Translations under genes and position numbers: made by a program
DNA from: Tetramitus jugosus
Taxonomy: Eukaryota > Heterolobosea > Eutetramitea > Acrasida > Vahlkampfiidae
Length of the DNA stretch: 64,000 nucleotides
Direction of reading: 5' to 3'
NCBI GenBank assembly: GCA_937625935.1
Contig: OW569372.1
Span: 310,001 to 374,000 of the forward strand
Notes under the pieces: generated by a model
Told to the model about the DNA's origin: nothing
Databases searched by the model: none
What the model saw: the letters and a program-made list of their open reading frames with translations, nothing else
Shown here: in pieces, positions 1 through 8,905 of the stretch
Numbering within the stretch: position 1 is the stretch's first letter
Layout of the letters: each line of letters begins with the position of its first letter

Positions 1-1
1 G

Positions 2-721
2 GATGTGCAAAGAAACATGCACAAGATTATTGAATTTGCTCAGTCGATTGTGGATGCAGTGTTGGAGTCTGAGCATTTGCTCCCACCAATCTTCTTCACT
101 CTGATTCACCACTTGAGAAAGAGTACCGAGGAAAAGTTTTCACAAGATGAGAATGTTGGATTCATTGCGACATCTGGACTATTATTCCTGAGATTCATCT
201 GCCCAGCTTTGCTGTCCCCTCAATTATATGGTCTGCCCTCTACAAATGGTAACAACAATGTACAACGAAACTTGCTAATGATCTCAAAGATCATCCAACA
301 GTTGGCCAATAATCTGCAATTTGGTGAAAAGGAATCATTTATGGTTCCTGCCAATTCATTCATTGAGGAGAACACTCCACGATTGTCATTCTTCTTTGAT
401 TCGATCAATGTTGAGTATGACGTGCCACTACCAACAGAGCCATTGCCAGACGACAAGTTGTTATTCTCGTTGTTTTCTGTGCATGAATTGTTCCATAAGA
501 ACATTGATGCGCTGAGAGCAAAGATGATGGATACCAGTGAAACAGCAGACAGTACTCTACTCAAGCACTTCCACTTTACCACGGATTCAGAGTTTGATCT
601 CAATCAGTCAAAGAACGCTCTGTTTGGATTGGTGAACATTGTTGTCGATCTAGGAGCTCCTCCTCAGGTTTCTCTCTCAGCCAGAAAGCGTATCAAGTCA
701 TCCTTTACTCAAAACAAATAA
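2..721 (+). CDS. RasGAP-domain protein, 3' part only (5' end outside window)
   Basis: The frame is open from the first bases of the window, so only the C-terminal 239 or so residues are present. They match the second half of a RasGAP catalytic domain. The hallmark FLRFICPALLSPQLYGL lies near residues 61-77 of the fragment, preceded by a helix ending in GFIATSGL. A RasGAP stimulates GTP hydrolysis on Ras-type GTPases and so ends their signal. The arginine finger would lie upstream and cannot be checked. After the domain comes a short tail with basic and Ser/Thr residues (SARKRIKSSFTQNK) and a TAA stop. No intron is needed in this part. The family is fairly certain; the subfamily (neurofibromin-like, IQGAP-like or other) cannot be told without the N-terminus. 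Confidence 0.85.
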   Translation, partial: DVQRNMHKIIEFAQSIVDAVLESEHLLPPIFFTLIHHLRKSTEEKFSQDENVGFIATSGLLFLRFICPALLSPQLYGLPSTNGNNNVQRNLLMISKIIQQLANNLQFGEKESFMVPANSFIEENTPRLSFFFDSINVEYDVPLPTEPLPDDKLLFSLFSVHELFHKNIDALRAKMMDTSETADSTLLKHFHFTTDSEFDLNQSKNALFGLVNIVVDLGAPPQVSLSARKRIKSSFTQNK

Positions 722-770
722 AACTTGTAAAACATTATCCTGATCAGTCGCCACCAAAAAAACAAACACA

Positions 771-1235
771 ATGGATCGTCTGCCTTTCTCAGTTCTTCCC
801 TTGGGCTTCATACTCGGTTTGATCCACACAGATCTGGTCTATGAATGTGTGCATCCAGCGCAAGATGCACACGAGTATTACAGAGTTTACTTTCATCAAG
901 TTCCTTCACTTTGCCAGGCTCTCGTTCCCTTGTCTGGTGTTCTGTTGTTGAGTGATTCTGCGAGACGTCTCTTCAAGTTTGGCGTGAGAAACAAGGTGGA
1001 AGTATTGAGCGCTCTTTTGTTAGTATTCTCTTTGGCCTGCTTCAGCTTGTTCTGTGATCCGGCAAAGTTGGCACTCATTGCATTGGATCCTGATCTCCCC
1101 TCAAATCAATCGGCCATGAAGGATCTAGTTGCTCAAATTGCTACCTGGCACCAGATATTGGCTGTCGTGCTCACGACTTCAACTCTCTTACAATGGCTCA
1201 ACAATTGTCGTTCCAGTCACCTAAAGAATGACTAG
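771..1235 (+). CDS. Small four-span membrane protein, possibly Shr3-like
   Basis: A 154-residue protein that starts at an ATG in an A-rich context (aaacacaATG), 49 bases after the RasGAP stop. It shows about four hydrophobic segments, near residues 6-22, 43-60, 76-94 and 125-142. Between the first two is a polar loop with EYYRVYFHQVPSLCQAL. Four spans plus an early loop ending in YY-x-V-x(6)-P recall the fungal ER chaperone Shr3 family, which folds amino-acid permeases. That likeness is from memory of the family's general pattern and is weak. No enzyme motif is visible. The stop lies only 43 bases from the stop of the convergent PPPDE gene. I call it a real gene of unknown function. Confidence 0.65.
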   Translation: MDRLPFSVLPLGFILGLIHTDLVYECVHPAQDAHEYYRVYFHQVPSLCQALVPLSGVLLLSDSARRLFKFGVRNKVEVLSALLLVFSLACFSLFCDPAKLALIALDPDLPSNQSAMKDLVAQIATWHQILAVVLTTSTLLQWLNNCRSSHLKND

Positions 1236-1278
1236 ATATCGAATGTCACTGCATGATTCTCTACAATACAATCAACTT

Positions 1279-2991
1279 TTATTTCAAAAACACTTTGATA
1301 CTGGCAATAAGCAGCTTGAGGTCGCTTGGTGAGTCCCCGTTTACCATACGGTCAAATGGATAGTCCAACTCCTTCATCAAAGAGATTGCATTCGCATTGC
1401 CCTTGCAAATTCGATACACGGTCGTCAGCATTCTCTGCTTAATTTCGTTGGATGCTTCTCCTGCACAAAACTCACCCATGCTGCACAGCAACTGAGTCTC
1501 TTCGTCGTTGCCATCCTTTGAGGTGTATAGACTCAAATTACTTGCCAAGCTAGCAGCAGTGAGTCTGAGGGCCTCCAATTTACTAGTCAACGATGATGTG
1601 ATAATATCAACTAACTTTGAAAATTTTTCAGAGCTGGTGAGCAATTTGACAGACTGTGGAACGAATCCACTATCAAATGTTGCGGGAAACATGTTACAAT
1701 ACATTCGAAGAACCATCAATTGTGTTGGCATGGACAAATCAGCCCAATTCTCAAGGTACTTGTTCCCAACAATTTCAATCAAATTCAAATCACTGTTCAA
1801 CAAGAATCGATCAACAATAGCAGAAGTTTGGACAAGAAGTCTCACTAGATCCAAAACAGGAAAAACACTCTTCTCTGGAAGTTCATCAATCATTCGCTTC
1901 AAGAGCTTGATTGTGTCTTCAGAGATCAGATTGTAATTCTTGGTGGTGGTTGATGCCAGAAATTGCTGTAAATTGCTCAGTTGTACCTCTTCTTGCACTC
2001 CCAATTGGAATTGATGTTCGGACAAGATGGATCTCAATTTTGTCATGACTTGCGCCACATTTGCCTTTTCATATCGAATAATGGATTGACTGTCTTTAAA
2101 TTCAGTGGGAGCAGGTGGTTGCACTCTTGTGGGTGTTGGTGCATTGTTATTTTGGTTCATTTGATTCATCATTCCCTGCATTGAGTTTTGACCTCTCATT
2201 TGATTCATCATGTTCATCATATTCTGAGGACCACCCATCTGATTCATCATTCCCTGAAGATCCATACCGTTCAATCCATACTGAGACATTGCATTTTGAA
2301 CCATTGGATTGTTCATTGCTTCTTGCATCATTTGGGGATTGTTCATCATTTGCATGGCTCGACTTGCCATATCATCATTCATACCACCCATACCACCAAA
2401 TGCATCACCACCTCCACCAAACGCACCACCACCTCCACCGCCAAATGCATTTCCACCACCACTACCCATTCCACCACCCATACTACCCATACCACCACTT
2501 CCCATTCCACCAGCACCAGTCATTGGATGATCACTTCCACCCATCATTGAATCAACCATTGGTCGAATCATTCTTCCCATGTCTGTCTGGAAAAACTCCA
2601 TTGGCAAGCTCTTGATATTATCTGGAATGCCACTGCCACCCAACAGGAACTTTGCTGCCTCATCCGTAAAATTATTACAATTGTTCTCAAACAAGTGATA
2701 TCGATCAGGTCGGAACTTGTTTCGCGATAATTCGTGAACAAATTGATCGAAAATGTCCTTGTCGAGACTCGTGGAACCAAGTTCAATTTTCTTGACTGGT
2801 GTGCCATATGGTGTCATACCAGGTGCCATTCTCTGTATACCTCCACCGAAAAAGTACTCTGTGTGATAGACGACGATACCAGTGTGCCAAATGCCTTCAA
2901 AGTGTTTGCCAACCATGCCCATGGATAGTTGACTGGCGAGACCCATGCTCAAATCATAGATGTACAATGTAACTTTTTTGAAATCGGACAT
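1279..2991 (-). CDS. PPPDE (DeSI-type) peptidase with C-terminal PUL domain
   Basis: The 570-residue protein has three parts. Residues 5-145 form a PPPDE/DeSI thiol peptidase domain with the expected catalytic pair: His36 in WHTGIVVY and Cys105 in NNCNNF. Residues 150-290 are a low-complexity Gly/Met/Asn linker. Residues 300-570 form a helical repeat region of the PUL (PLAP, Ufd3/Doa1, Lub1) type. PPPDE proteins remove SUMO or ubiquitin, and PUL domains bind the AAA-ATPase p97/Cdc48. The expected role is a cytosolic deSUMOylating or deubiquitinating isopeptidase linked to p97. The same PPPDE-PUL pairing occurs in other eukaryotes, though the order and linker vary. The start is the first ATG after an A-rich leader. 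Both catalytic residues are present, so it should be active. Confidence 0.88.
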   Translation of the reverse strand: MSDFKKVTLYIYDLSMGLASQLSMGMVGKHFEGIWHTGIVVYHTEYFFGGGIQRMAPGMTPYGTPVKKIELGSTSLDKDIFDQFVHELSRNKFRPDRYHLFENNCNNFTDEAAKFLLGGSGIPDNIKSLPMEFFQTDMGRMIRPMVDSMMGGSDHPMTGAGGMGSGGMGSMGGGMGSGGGNAFGGGGGGAFGGGGDAFGGMGGMNDDMASRAMQMMNNPQMMQEAMNNPMVQNAMSQYGLNGMDLQGMMNQMGGPQNMMNMMNQMRGQNSMQGMMNQMNQNNNAPTPTRVQPPAPTEFKDSQSIIRYEKANVAQVMTKLRSILSEHQFQLGVQEEVQLSNLQQFLASTTTKNYNLISEDTIKLLKRMIDELPEKSVFPVLDLVRLLVQTSAIVDRFLLNSDLNLIEIVGNKYLENWADLSMPTQLMVLRMYCNMFPATFDSGFVPQSVKLLTSSEKFSKLVDIITSSLTSKLEALRLTAASLASNLSLYTSKDGNDEETQLLCSMGEFCAGEASNEIKQRMLTTVYRICKGNANAISLMKELDYPFDRMVNGDSPSDLKLLIASIKVFLK

Positions 2992-3108
2992 GATGATGAC
3001 TTTCGCTGTTTGTTGTTTTTGTTGCTTTCGTGTGTGGTTGTTGAATCAAGAGAACCTCAAAGATAAAATTAGAACCACTTTCCATCCGACAAACAAGAGA
3101 GAAAAAAC

Positions 3109-3945
3109 ATGACAGTCAAGATCATTATTACGGGAGCTTCGAGAGGCATTGGTCGCTCCATTGCGCAGCAAATGAGCTCAATTGCTCATCAGCGACTACA
3201 CAAGAGAACTGAACCATTTCACATGTTGCTCACTGCGACAAAGCAAGATCAATTAGAGCAAGTCCAAAAGCTATGCACAAATGATCAATGTTCCATTTCA
3301 TTGATCTCTGGTGATATCACAGAAGAGAGCACAATGAATCAGATTGATCAATTTGTGACTGATGAGTGGAAGGGTGAGATTGATGTGTTGATCCACAATG
3401 CAGGCATCATTGATCCCATTTGTAAGATTTCTAGCTTACAGGACGATCCATCAACGAGTGAATCCATGATGAAAGCTTTCTCTCGTAACATGCAAGTCAA
3501 TTTCCTGAGTGTTGTTCAATTGACGAGCAAGTTGTTGCCTCATTTGAGAAAAGCAAGAGGAAACGTGTTTTTTGTCTCTTCTGGTGCAGCAACGAGAGCA
3601 ATCGATGGTTGGTCTGCCTACTGTTGTTCCAAGTCAGCTCTATTGCGATTCGCTGAAGGCTTGGCTTTGGAAGAACTAGCGAATATCAAGGTGTTATCAG
3701 TGAGACCTGGTGTCGTTGATACCGATATGCAAAAGGACATTCGAGAGAGAGGTGAGAACAAGATGAAGGACTATGACTTCTTCAAGGGCTTGCACCAAGA
3801 TCAGAAGCTATTGGATCCAGAGCTCGTTTCTCGCAGAATCTGTCCCTTGGCACTCGACATTCCATCCGAATGGAATGGTGAACTGGTCAATCAGGACGAT
3901 GAAAAAGTCATCCAACACGCCAACCAATTCTACAACACTAAGTAA
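3109..3945 (+). CDS. Short-chain dehydrogenase/reductase (SDR)
   Basis: A 278-residue classical SDR with a Rossmann fold. The cofactor motif TGASRGIG begins at residue 8, NAG lies in the strand-4 motif IHNAGII, the catalytic Ser is in VFFVSSGAAT, and the active-site pair is YCCSK (YxxxK). The segment VLSVRPGVVDTDMQ after the active site is typical of sepiapterin-reductase-like and fungal YIR035C-like SDRs. It should use NAD(P)H to reduce a carbonyl substrate; the substrate cannot be predicted. There is no targeting peptide, so it is probably cytosolic. The gene is divergent from the PPPDE gene, with about 117 bases between the two starts, so they share a short upstream region. Confidence 0.9.
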   Translation: MTVKIIITGASRGIGRSIAQQMSSIAHQRLHKRTEPFHMLLTATKQDQLEQVQKLCTNDQCSISLISGDITEESTMNQIDQFVTDEWKGEIDVLIHNAGIIDPICKISSLQDDPSTSESMMKAFSRNMQVNFLSVVQLTSKLLPHLRKARGNVFFVSSGAATRAIDGWSAYCCSKSALLRFAEGLALEELANIKVLSVRPGVVDTDMQKDIRERGENKMKDYDFFKGLHQDQKLLDPELVSRRICPLALDIPSEWNGELVNQDDEKVIQHANQFYNTK

Positions 3946-4083
3946 CCTCCTTCCATAACCAACCCCAATACAACCCTCAACTCTTTTCTCCGACTGGTCA
4001 ATGAAATTCTTGAACAAACATTTTTTTCCACACGACGACACAACATCAAACACACCAACAAACGACGGAATCAAATAAGAAGA

Positions 4084-5697
4084 ATGTTCATTGGAAAGAA
4101 AACCCACAGTCAACAACAACAACAACCAAGTAGCGAAAGCACTTCATCCCTACCAGTCGCAACAGGCAAACACAAGAAATTTTTCAACAACAACAAAAAC
4201 AATGCCCCAACAAGCACAACTTTATTGTTGTCCAACGTCATTTCATCATCATCCAATGACCTCAACACTACTACCACTTCAAACAACAACAACAATAAAA
4301 AATCAAGCAACAGTGCTACATCAGGTGTAGAGCTCAATGCCATGTACATTAGCACACACTGTACTGAACCAAGTTTTGATCAAATCAAAAAACTCAAACT
4401 GTCGAATCATGGCATCACCTATTGCGAAGACTTGAGTTTTCTCCAATTTGTCCAACGTATCGAACTCGATAACAACCAACTGAGCAGCATTGATTTCATG
4501 AGAGACAACAATGATGCAAACTATGTCAATGTGTCTCACAATCAAATATCTGATCTCACTCCACTCAAGAATATGAAACTCCAAGTGTTGAACGCGTCGC
4601 ACAATCAACTCGAATCTCTCTCGTCTGAATGCTTCAAGAGCAGTGTCAATTCATTGAAGGCACTCATTGTGTCCAACAATCAATTATCGTCTCTGCCTGA
4701 TTTGAAGTTTGTGGACCTCAATACACTGGTCATTAGTCACAATGAGATTAAGAATATTGATGTGATTGCAAAGTGTGAACAATTGAAGAAGATTTCTGCG
4801 TCAAACAATCAAATTCGATTGTTGCCAGAGGGTATCAAGAGATGTGTGGCACTAGAAGAGTTGCGATTATCACACAACAAGCTCGTCTCGTTGCCCAACG
4901 CCATTAGCAACAATGTCAACTTGAAGATTGTCAACTTGAGTCACAATATGCTCACATCGTTTGAGGATATCAAGAAATTGAGCATGTGTAAGCGATTGAG
5001 AGATTTGACATTGGCTGATAATCCAATTGCGAAGAAGGAGGACTACAAGGAACAAATTTTGAACATTTTGCCACAGTTGGAGTTGTTGGATGGTGAGTTG
5101 ATTCGTCCTGGGTTGAATCCAAAGCGAGCCAAGAAGATTAATGACCGAAAAACGAAAAAGGAGTATGAGAGATCAAACGAGGAGAATGCTGAAGAGGAGC
5201 GACCAGCTCAAACCAAGTCAAAGAGTGTTGCATCCAATTCAACAAGGAAGAATGATGCCGCAGCGAAAGCAGAGCCAAAGAAACGGAAGACGGAGCAACC
5301 AGCAGAGCAACCAAAACCCAAGAAAATCAAGTTCGACACCTCTGTTAAAAAAGAACAATCTAACGAGAAGAAAGAAGACAATATTGAGAAAGATGAGGAG
5401 CCAGAGTTCATTGTTGAGAGATTTATTGATATCGAGAGGGAGAAGAAGCTTGCAGAAAAGATGGAACAAGAGAGATTGAAGATTGCCCAAGAGATGGAAA
5501 TTGTGAATGTAAAGGAATTGAACGAACAGAAACGACTGTTAAAAGAGAAGAATGGAGGATATGCCGAGAGTGATGACAAGTTCTCTGGTGTGACAAAGGT
5601 CATAACAAAACAAAAGAAAAAGAATCAGAAGGCCGATGTGTTGGACTTCTTACTGACAAACAACGAAGATGATGAAGAAGTTTCTGGTTGGGATTAA
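4084..5697 (+). CDS. Leucine-rich-repeat protein with charged nuclear-type tail
   Basis: The 537-residue protein begins with about 85 residues rich in Ser, Asn and Thr. Residues 95-335 hold roughly nine to ten leucine-rich repeats of the LxxLxLSxNxL type. They close with an LRR-cap-like segment (KEQILNILPQLELLDGELI). The C-terminal 190 residues are highly charged, with several basic clusters (KKRKTEQPAEQPKPKKIK) and a predicted coiled coil around residues 440-490. The end is acidic with a final Trp-Asp. Such LRR domains are protein-binding scaffolds. The basic clusters suggest a nuclear location, which is inference. The stop is six bases from the stop of the convergent LRR/Sfi1-like gene, so their 3' ends must overlap as transcripts. 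Confidence 0.8.
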   Translation: MFIGKKTHSQQQQQPSSESTSSLPVATGKHKKFFNNNKNNAPTSTTLLLSNVISSSSNDLNTTTTSNNNNNKKSSNSATSGVELNAMYISTHCTEPSFDQIKKLKLSNHGITYCEDLSFLQFVQRIELDNNQLSSIDFMRDNNDANYVNVSHNQISDLTPLKNMKLQVLNASHNQLESLSSECFKSSVNSLKALIVSNNQLSSLPDLKFVDLNTLVISHNEIKNIDVIAKCEQLKKISASNNQIRLLPEGIKRCVALEELRLSHNKLVSLPNAISNNVNLKIVNLSHNMLTSFEDIKKLSMCKRLRDLTLADNPIAKKEDYKEQILNILPQLELLDGELIRPGLNPKRAKKINDRKTKKEYERSNEENAEEERPAQTKSKSVASNSTRKNDAAAKAEPKKRKTEQPAEQPKPKKIKFDTSVKKEQSNEKKEDNIEKDEEPEFIVERFIDIEREKKLAEKMEQERLKIAQEMEIVNVKELNEQKRLLKEKNGGYAESDDKFSGVTKVITKQKKKNQKADVLDFLLTNNEDDEEVSGWD

Positions 5698-5703
5698 ATT
5701 GCT

Positions 5704-7554
5704 TTATTTTTTAGATGTTACTTTGTTTTCGTATTGTTCAAGATGTTTCAACCATGCTCGTTGCTTCTTAATATTTTCTTTAAGTTGTTTGATCATATGT
5801 GGTGTAGCCTCATCCCTCAACTTAGTAGCCGAAATCATTAAGAAGTTTCCTCTTCGTCCTGTGCTTCGAGCTCTTTGTTTCTCTGGTTTTCTACTATCCT
5901 TTGCTTGATGATGTACACTCTCTTCTCTCCCTTTGTTGATCTCCTTCTTCTCGGGCGTTTTTCTTCCGTGATGTGAAGGAGCTGATCTCGGTCGTGCAAC
6001 TTCTGTAGATTGGCTTCTCCGCGAATGTCTCCTCAGAGACTCCAATGCAATGAACACTCTCCGTTCTAATGACTTTTTCTGAACCCTCCGTAGTATTCTC
6101 ACAGCCCTTCTACATCTCGATCTTAAATCAGCTATCTCATGCCAACTTCGCAATACCTTCCTCATCACTACTTTCATGTAGTGTACCTTCGCTCTCAAAC
6201 TCTTGGCCGCTTCTGCCTGCACCTTTCGCTTCATACTACTCTTCTTATTCTGTCGAAAACTGTCCAAAACTTTCCTCTTTAACTTGTTTTGGTACATCAA
6301 AACTGCTTGTTGTTTAATTCTTTTCCTCAACTCAGCTTTTTGGTTGTCATGGTGAATGACCATTTTATTCCATCTCCTCTCAACTCTCTCCTTCTCGAAG
6401 AAAGTATCCTTGGAATCTGATAAAGCAACTGTATCATCGGATGCCAATGAATCGGCATGACTCTCGACTAACTCCTCTCTATACTCCTCTTGCTTATGTA
6501 ACTCGATTGCTAACTCTTTCAAAATGTTATACAAAATCTCAATGAATAAGGGATCGTGAGGAAAGATAGCAAAATATTTCTCCTGCTCGAGATATGAAAT
6601 TTTGTATCCTTGTCGCTTTTCGTAATGTTTCCTTATTTTGTCCATTATTGTTCTTCCTAAGTTTTCCATTGTACTCTCGTATTCATTGCCCATCTTCTCA
6701 ACTACAATCTTCATGCAATCTTCAAATGATTCTCTATAGAACATACGATTAATGGTGTCGATCAACCGAGCGACGGTCCACTTCAATTGTGTTCCATTTT
6801 CTGGATTCGGAATACATTGAACACACTTTATCCAGGAAGTATACTGGGTTGTGTGTATATCAAGAGAACTACAATCATAATCTCTTACCTCCATCTCTCT
6901 CCTCTTTTGAATTAATTTCACTCGCATGAGCAATTTGGAGTTCTCTCGGTGAAGTCGCTCACAACATTGCGCAAGTGTATAACACATATTCAGATATGTT
7001 TTCCTCAACTTTACTATCCTCTCTAAAGTACTCGTTTCAGAAATTTCGGTCGTCCAATGAAAAATAGATTCTTATTCATTAAAATCACATACCTACTGAA
7101 TCCCTTTCTGTCTGAGTGATGATCTTACCATCGAGAACTTTCAGCTTGGAAAGTAATTCGAGAACCATAATCCGATAATTAGGGTGCATTGATATTGGAT
7201 TTCCAATGAGTGAGAGTGATTGCAAAAACTGTGTATGGATGTTGTGTAGCTGTTTGACATCTTCAATCTGGATGGATGGTCAGCAAAATTGAGATGGAGA
7301 GGTCGTCGATCTTTCTTACATACAAGGTTATATGACAACGAAAGGGTTGTTAACTTTTTAAATTGGTATAATCCATGGAGAGATTTAATTTTGTTGCTAC
7401 TCAAGTAGAGAGTATCAATATTCTGATAGATCAATGGAACTCTATCAATTATGTCGATATCTTTAAAGTTGAGAGCAATTTTCTTCTGATCAGCATGAAT
7501 GCTTGATTGAAGAACACTAGAGAGGGTAATAACCTGTTCATTATGAGGTTTCAT
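5704..7554 (-). CDS. LRR plus Sfi1-like helical-repeat protein, three exons
   Basis: Three exons give 574 residues: 7324-7554, 7093-7267 and 5704-7022. The introns (56 and 70 bases) start with GTATGT and end with CAG or TTTAG. The phases agree, and the join restores a normal LRR end (LIGNPISMHPNYRIMVLELL). Residues 1-135 form a short LRR domain. After it comes a long basic, helical region with Trp/Phe-containing repeats such as KVLDSFRQN, KVLRSWHEIAD and VFIALESLRRHSR. These are like the centrin-binding repeats of Sfi1, but loose. The end is Lys/Arg-rich. LRR plus coiled coil is common among centriolar and ciliary proteins, so a basal-body role is plausible but inferred. The 3' end abuts the convergent LRR gene. 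Confidence 0.72.
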
Positions 7555-7658
7555 GGGGAACTTTGGTTAGTCAAAATAAATTTGCCGAAAAAAACCGTTT
7601 CTCCGTAAATCTATAAATAGTTACTACTTCTAATGCTAAAATTCAAAGACTGATATCT

Positions 7659-7754
7659 TCCCATATAGTCTAGCTGGTTAGGATATCCGGCTTTCACTTC
7701 CAAGCTGAAATGCAAACGTCCCCGGAAGACCCGGGTTCGAGTCCCGGTATGGGA
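7659..7754 (+). tRNA. tRNA-Glu (anticodon TTC) with a 24-base intron
   Basis: The sequence folds as a full cloverleaf. The acceptor stem pairs TCCCATA with TATGGGA. The D arm is GTCTAGCTGGTTAGGAT. The anticodon stem is TCCGG/CCGGA with loop CTTTCAC, and the T arm is CCCGG-GTTCGAG-TCCCGG-like. The anticodon TTC at 7693-7695 reads GAA/GAG. An intron of 24 bases lies at 7697-7720, directly after position 37, the canonical place for a nuclear tRNA intron. The mature sequence closely resembles eukaryotic tRNA-Glu. The A and B box promoters are inside the gene. Confidence 0.95.
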
Positions 7755-7758
7755 GAAG

Positions 7759-7763
7759 TTTTT
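7759..7763 (+). terminator. RNA polymerase III terminator
   Basis: A run of five T lies five bases after the end of the tRNA. This is the usual Pol III stop signal. Confidence 0.75.
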
Positions 7764-7814
7764 GTTATGGCTGGATACAACAATGGTATGGCTGATAGAG
7801 TTACATTTATTGTC

Positions 7815-8468
7815 TTATGGCTTTTCGAACTTCTCTAGGAATTGAGCTGGACCAACAATTTCTTGGACATTTGAGTTAGAGTACAATCTGTTGAGGTAAG
7901 CAATAGTCTTTGGGTATGGCTTTCTCCATTCGGCATCCAAAGCCAACTTCAATGGATTGAGAACAGTGGCACCCAAAACGATATCAGCCAAAGTGATTCT
8001 GTCACCCAACAAGAAGTCCTTGGACAAGAATTTCTCGAGAACAGCAAAGGTCTTGGCAATGGCATCGCTGGAGTTCTTGAACTTGGTCTCATCGAATGTA
8101 CCATATCCAAACTTGAATCCGTACAAAGCAAAGACATGAGGCAAAATTTCATTAGACACAGCATCGATCCATTGATCAACTCTTGCTTGCTCAATTGGAG
8201 TAGCACCCAAGAGACCCTCAGTATCATTTCCGATTCTGGCAATGTATCTGGCAATAGCAAGACTCTCAAAGATACCTTGACCGTCAACAGTCTTCAAAGT
8301 AGGGACCTTTCCGAATGGATTCAAGGACAAGAATTCTTCAGTTTTGTTGGTCACACCGAATTGGAAATCTTGGCTCTCTTCAATGTTGGTAACACCACCG
8401 AACTTTCCGGCGATCTTGGCAATAGCAACACGTGGGTTGTGTGGATAGGTGTAGATAAAGTTGGACAT
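7815..8468 (-). CDS. Stand-alone GST resembling the N-terminal domain of eEF1B-gamma
   Basis: From the ATG at 8468 the protein is 217 residues. It has a thioredoxin-fold N-terminal half ending with the GST signature FESLAIARYIAR, and an all-helical C-terminal half with ARVDQWID and the N-capping motif LGDRITLADIVLGA. The sequence is closest to the GST-like N-terminal domain of elongation factor 1 gamma (the MSNFIYTYP start and LNPFGKVPTL are typical). The C-terminal EF1G domain of the normal 400-plus-residue protein is absent. It may be a free GST or a partner of eEF1B. The frame stays open 46 codons upstream, but MSNF is the natural start. The gene is divergent from IDH. Confidence 0.82.
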   Translation of the reverse strand: MSNFIYTYPHNPRVAIAKIAGKFGGVTNIEESQDFQFGVTNKTEEFLSLNPFGKVPTLKTVDGQGIFESLAIARYIARIGNDTEGLLGATPIEQARVDQWIDAVSNEILPHVFALYGFKFGYGTFDETKFKNSSDAIAKTFAVLEKFLSKDFLLGDRITLADIVLGATVLNPLKLALDAEWRKPYPKTIAYLNRLYSNSNVQEIVGPAQFLEKFEKP

Positions 8469-8905
8469 GGTTAATGGGTATGATTGATTGGGTAGTAGTA
8501 CTATCTGATTTACTTTGTTGTAGTGTTGGATCTGGAAAAGCGAAATCTCTGTGCTTTTTATAGGCCCGTCGGGTTCTGATCGATGTCTGTGCGTACAATT
8601 GCGCACTATTGGAAGTTTCTGATATTGTTGTAAAGTCTACTCCTGACAGGAAGTTTGAGTTTTTGGCCGACCAAAACTCTTGAACAATCCCGCGAGAACT
8701 CACCAGGCAAAAATCGTAGCTTGCCAATCAATACTGTGACGTCACATTCTTCGGGTTCGGGTTGTAGTTGATCGTTTGCGGGTAAAAATGATTGATTCTA
8801 TTGTTGGTGCCCGCTAATATTTTCCGGTTACAAAAATTTTGATTGTCACCCAAACAATCTTCCCATCAACGCATTGGACTACTTTTTTCCAACCAACTTT
8901 AACTT
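8469..8905. promoter_or_regulatory. 437-base divergent promoter region, GST-like and IDH
   Basis: The two genes start from opposite ends of this spacer, so it must carry both promoters and 5' leaders. I see no convincing ORF or RNA gene. A GC-richer patch near 8560-8720 and a pyrimidine-rich leader just before the IDH start are the only visible features. Confidence 0.5.

Noticed and set aside
2115-2615. Plus-strand frames rich in Ser/His/Thr opposite the PPPDE linker
   Set aside because: They are shadows of the Gly/Met repeat-coding sequence on the minus strand.
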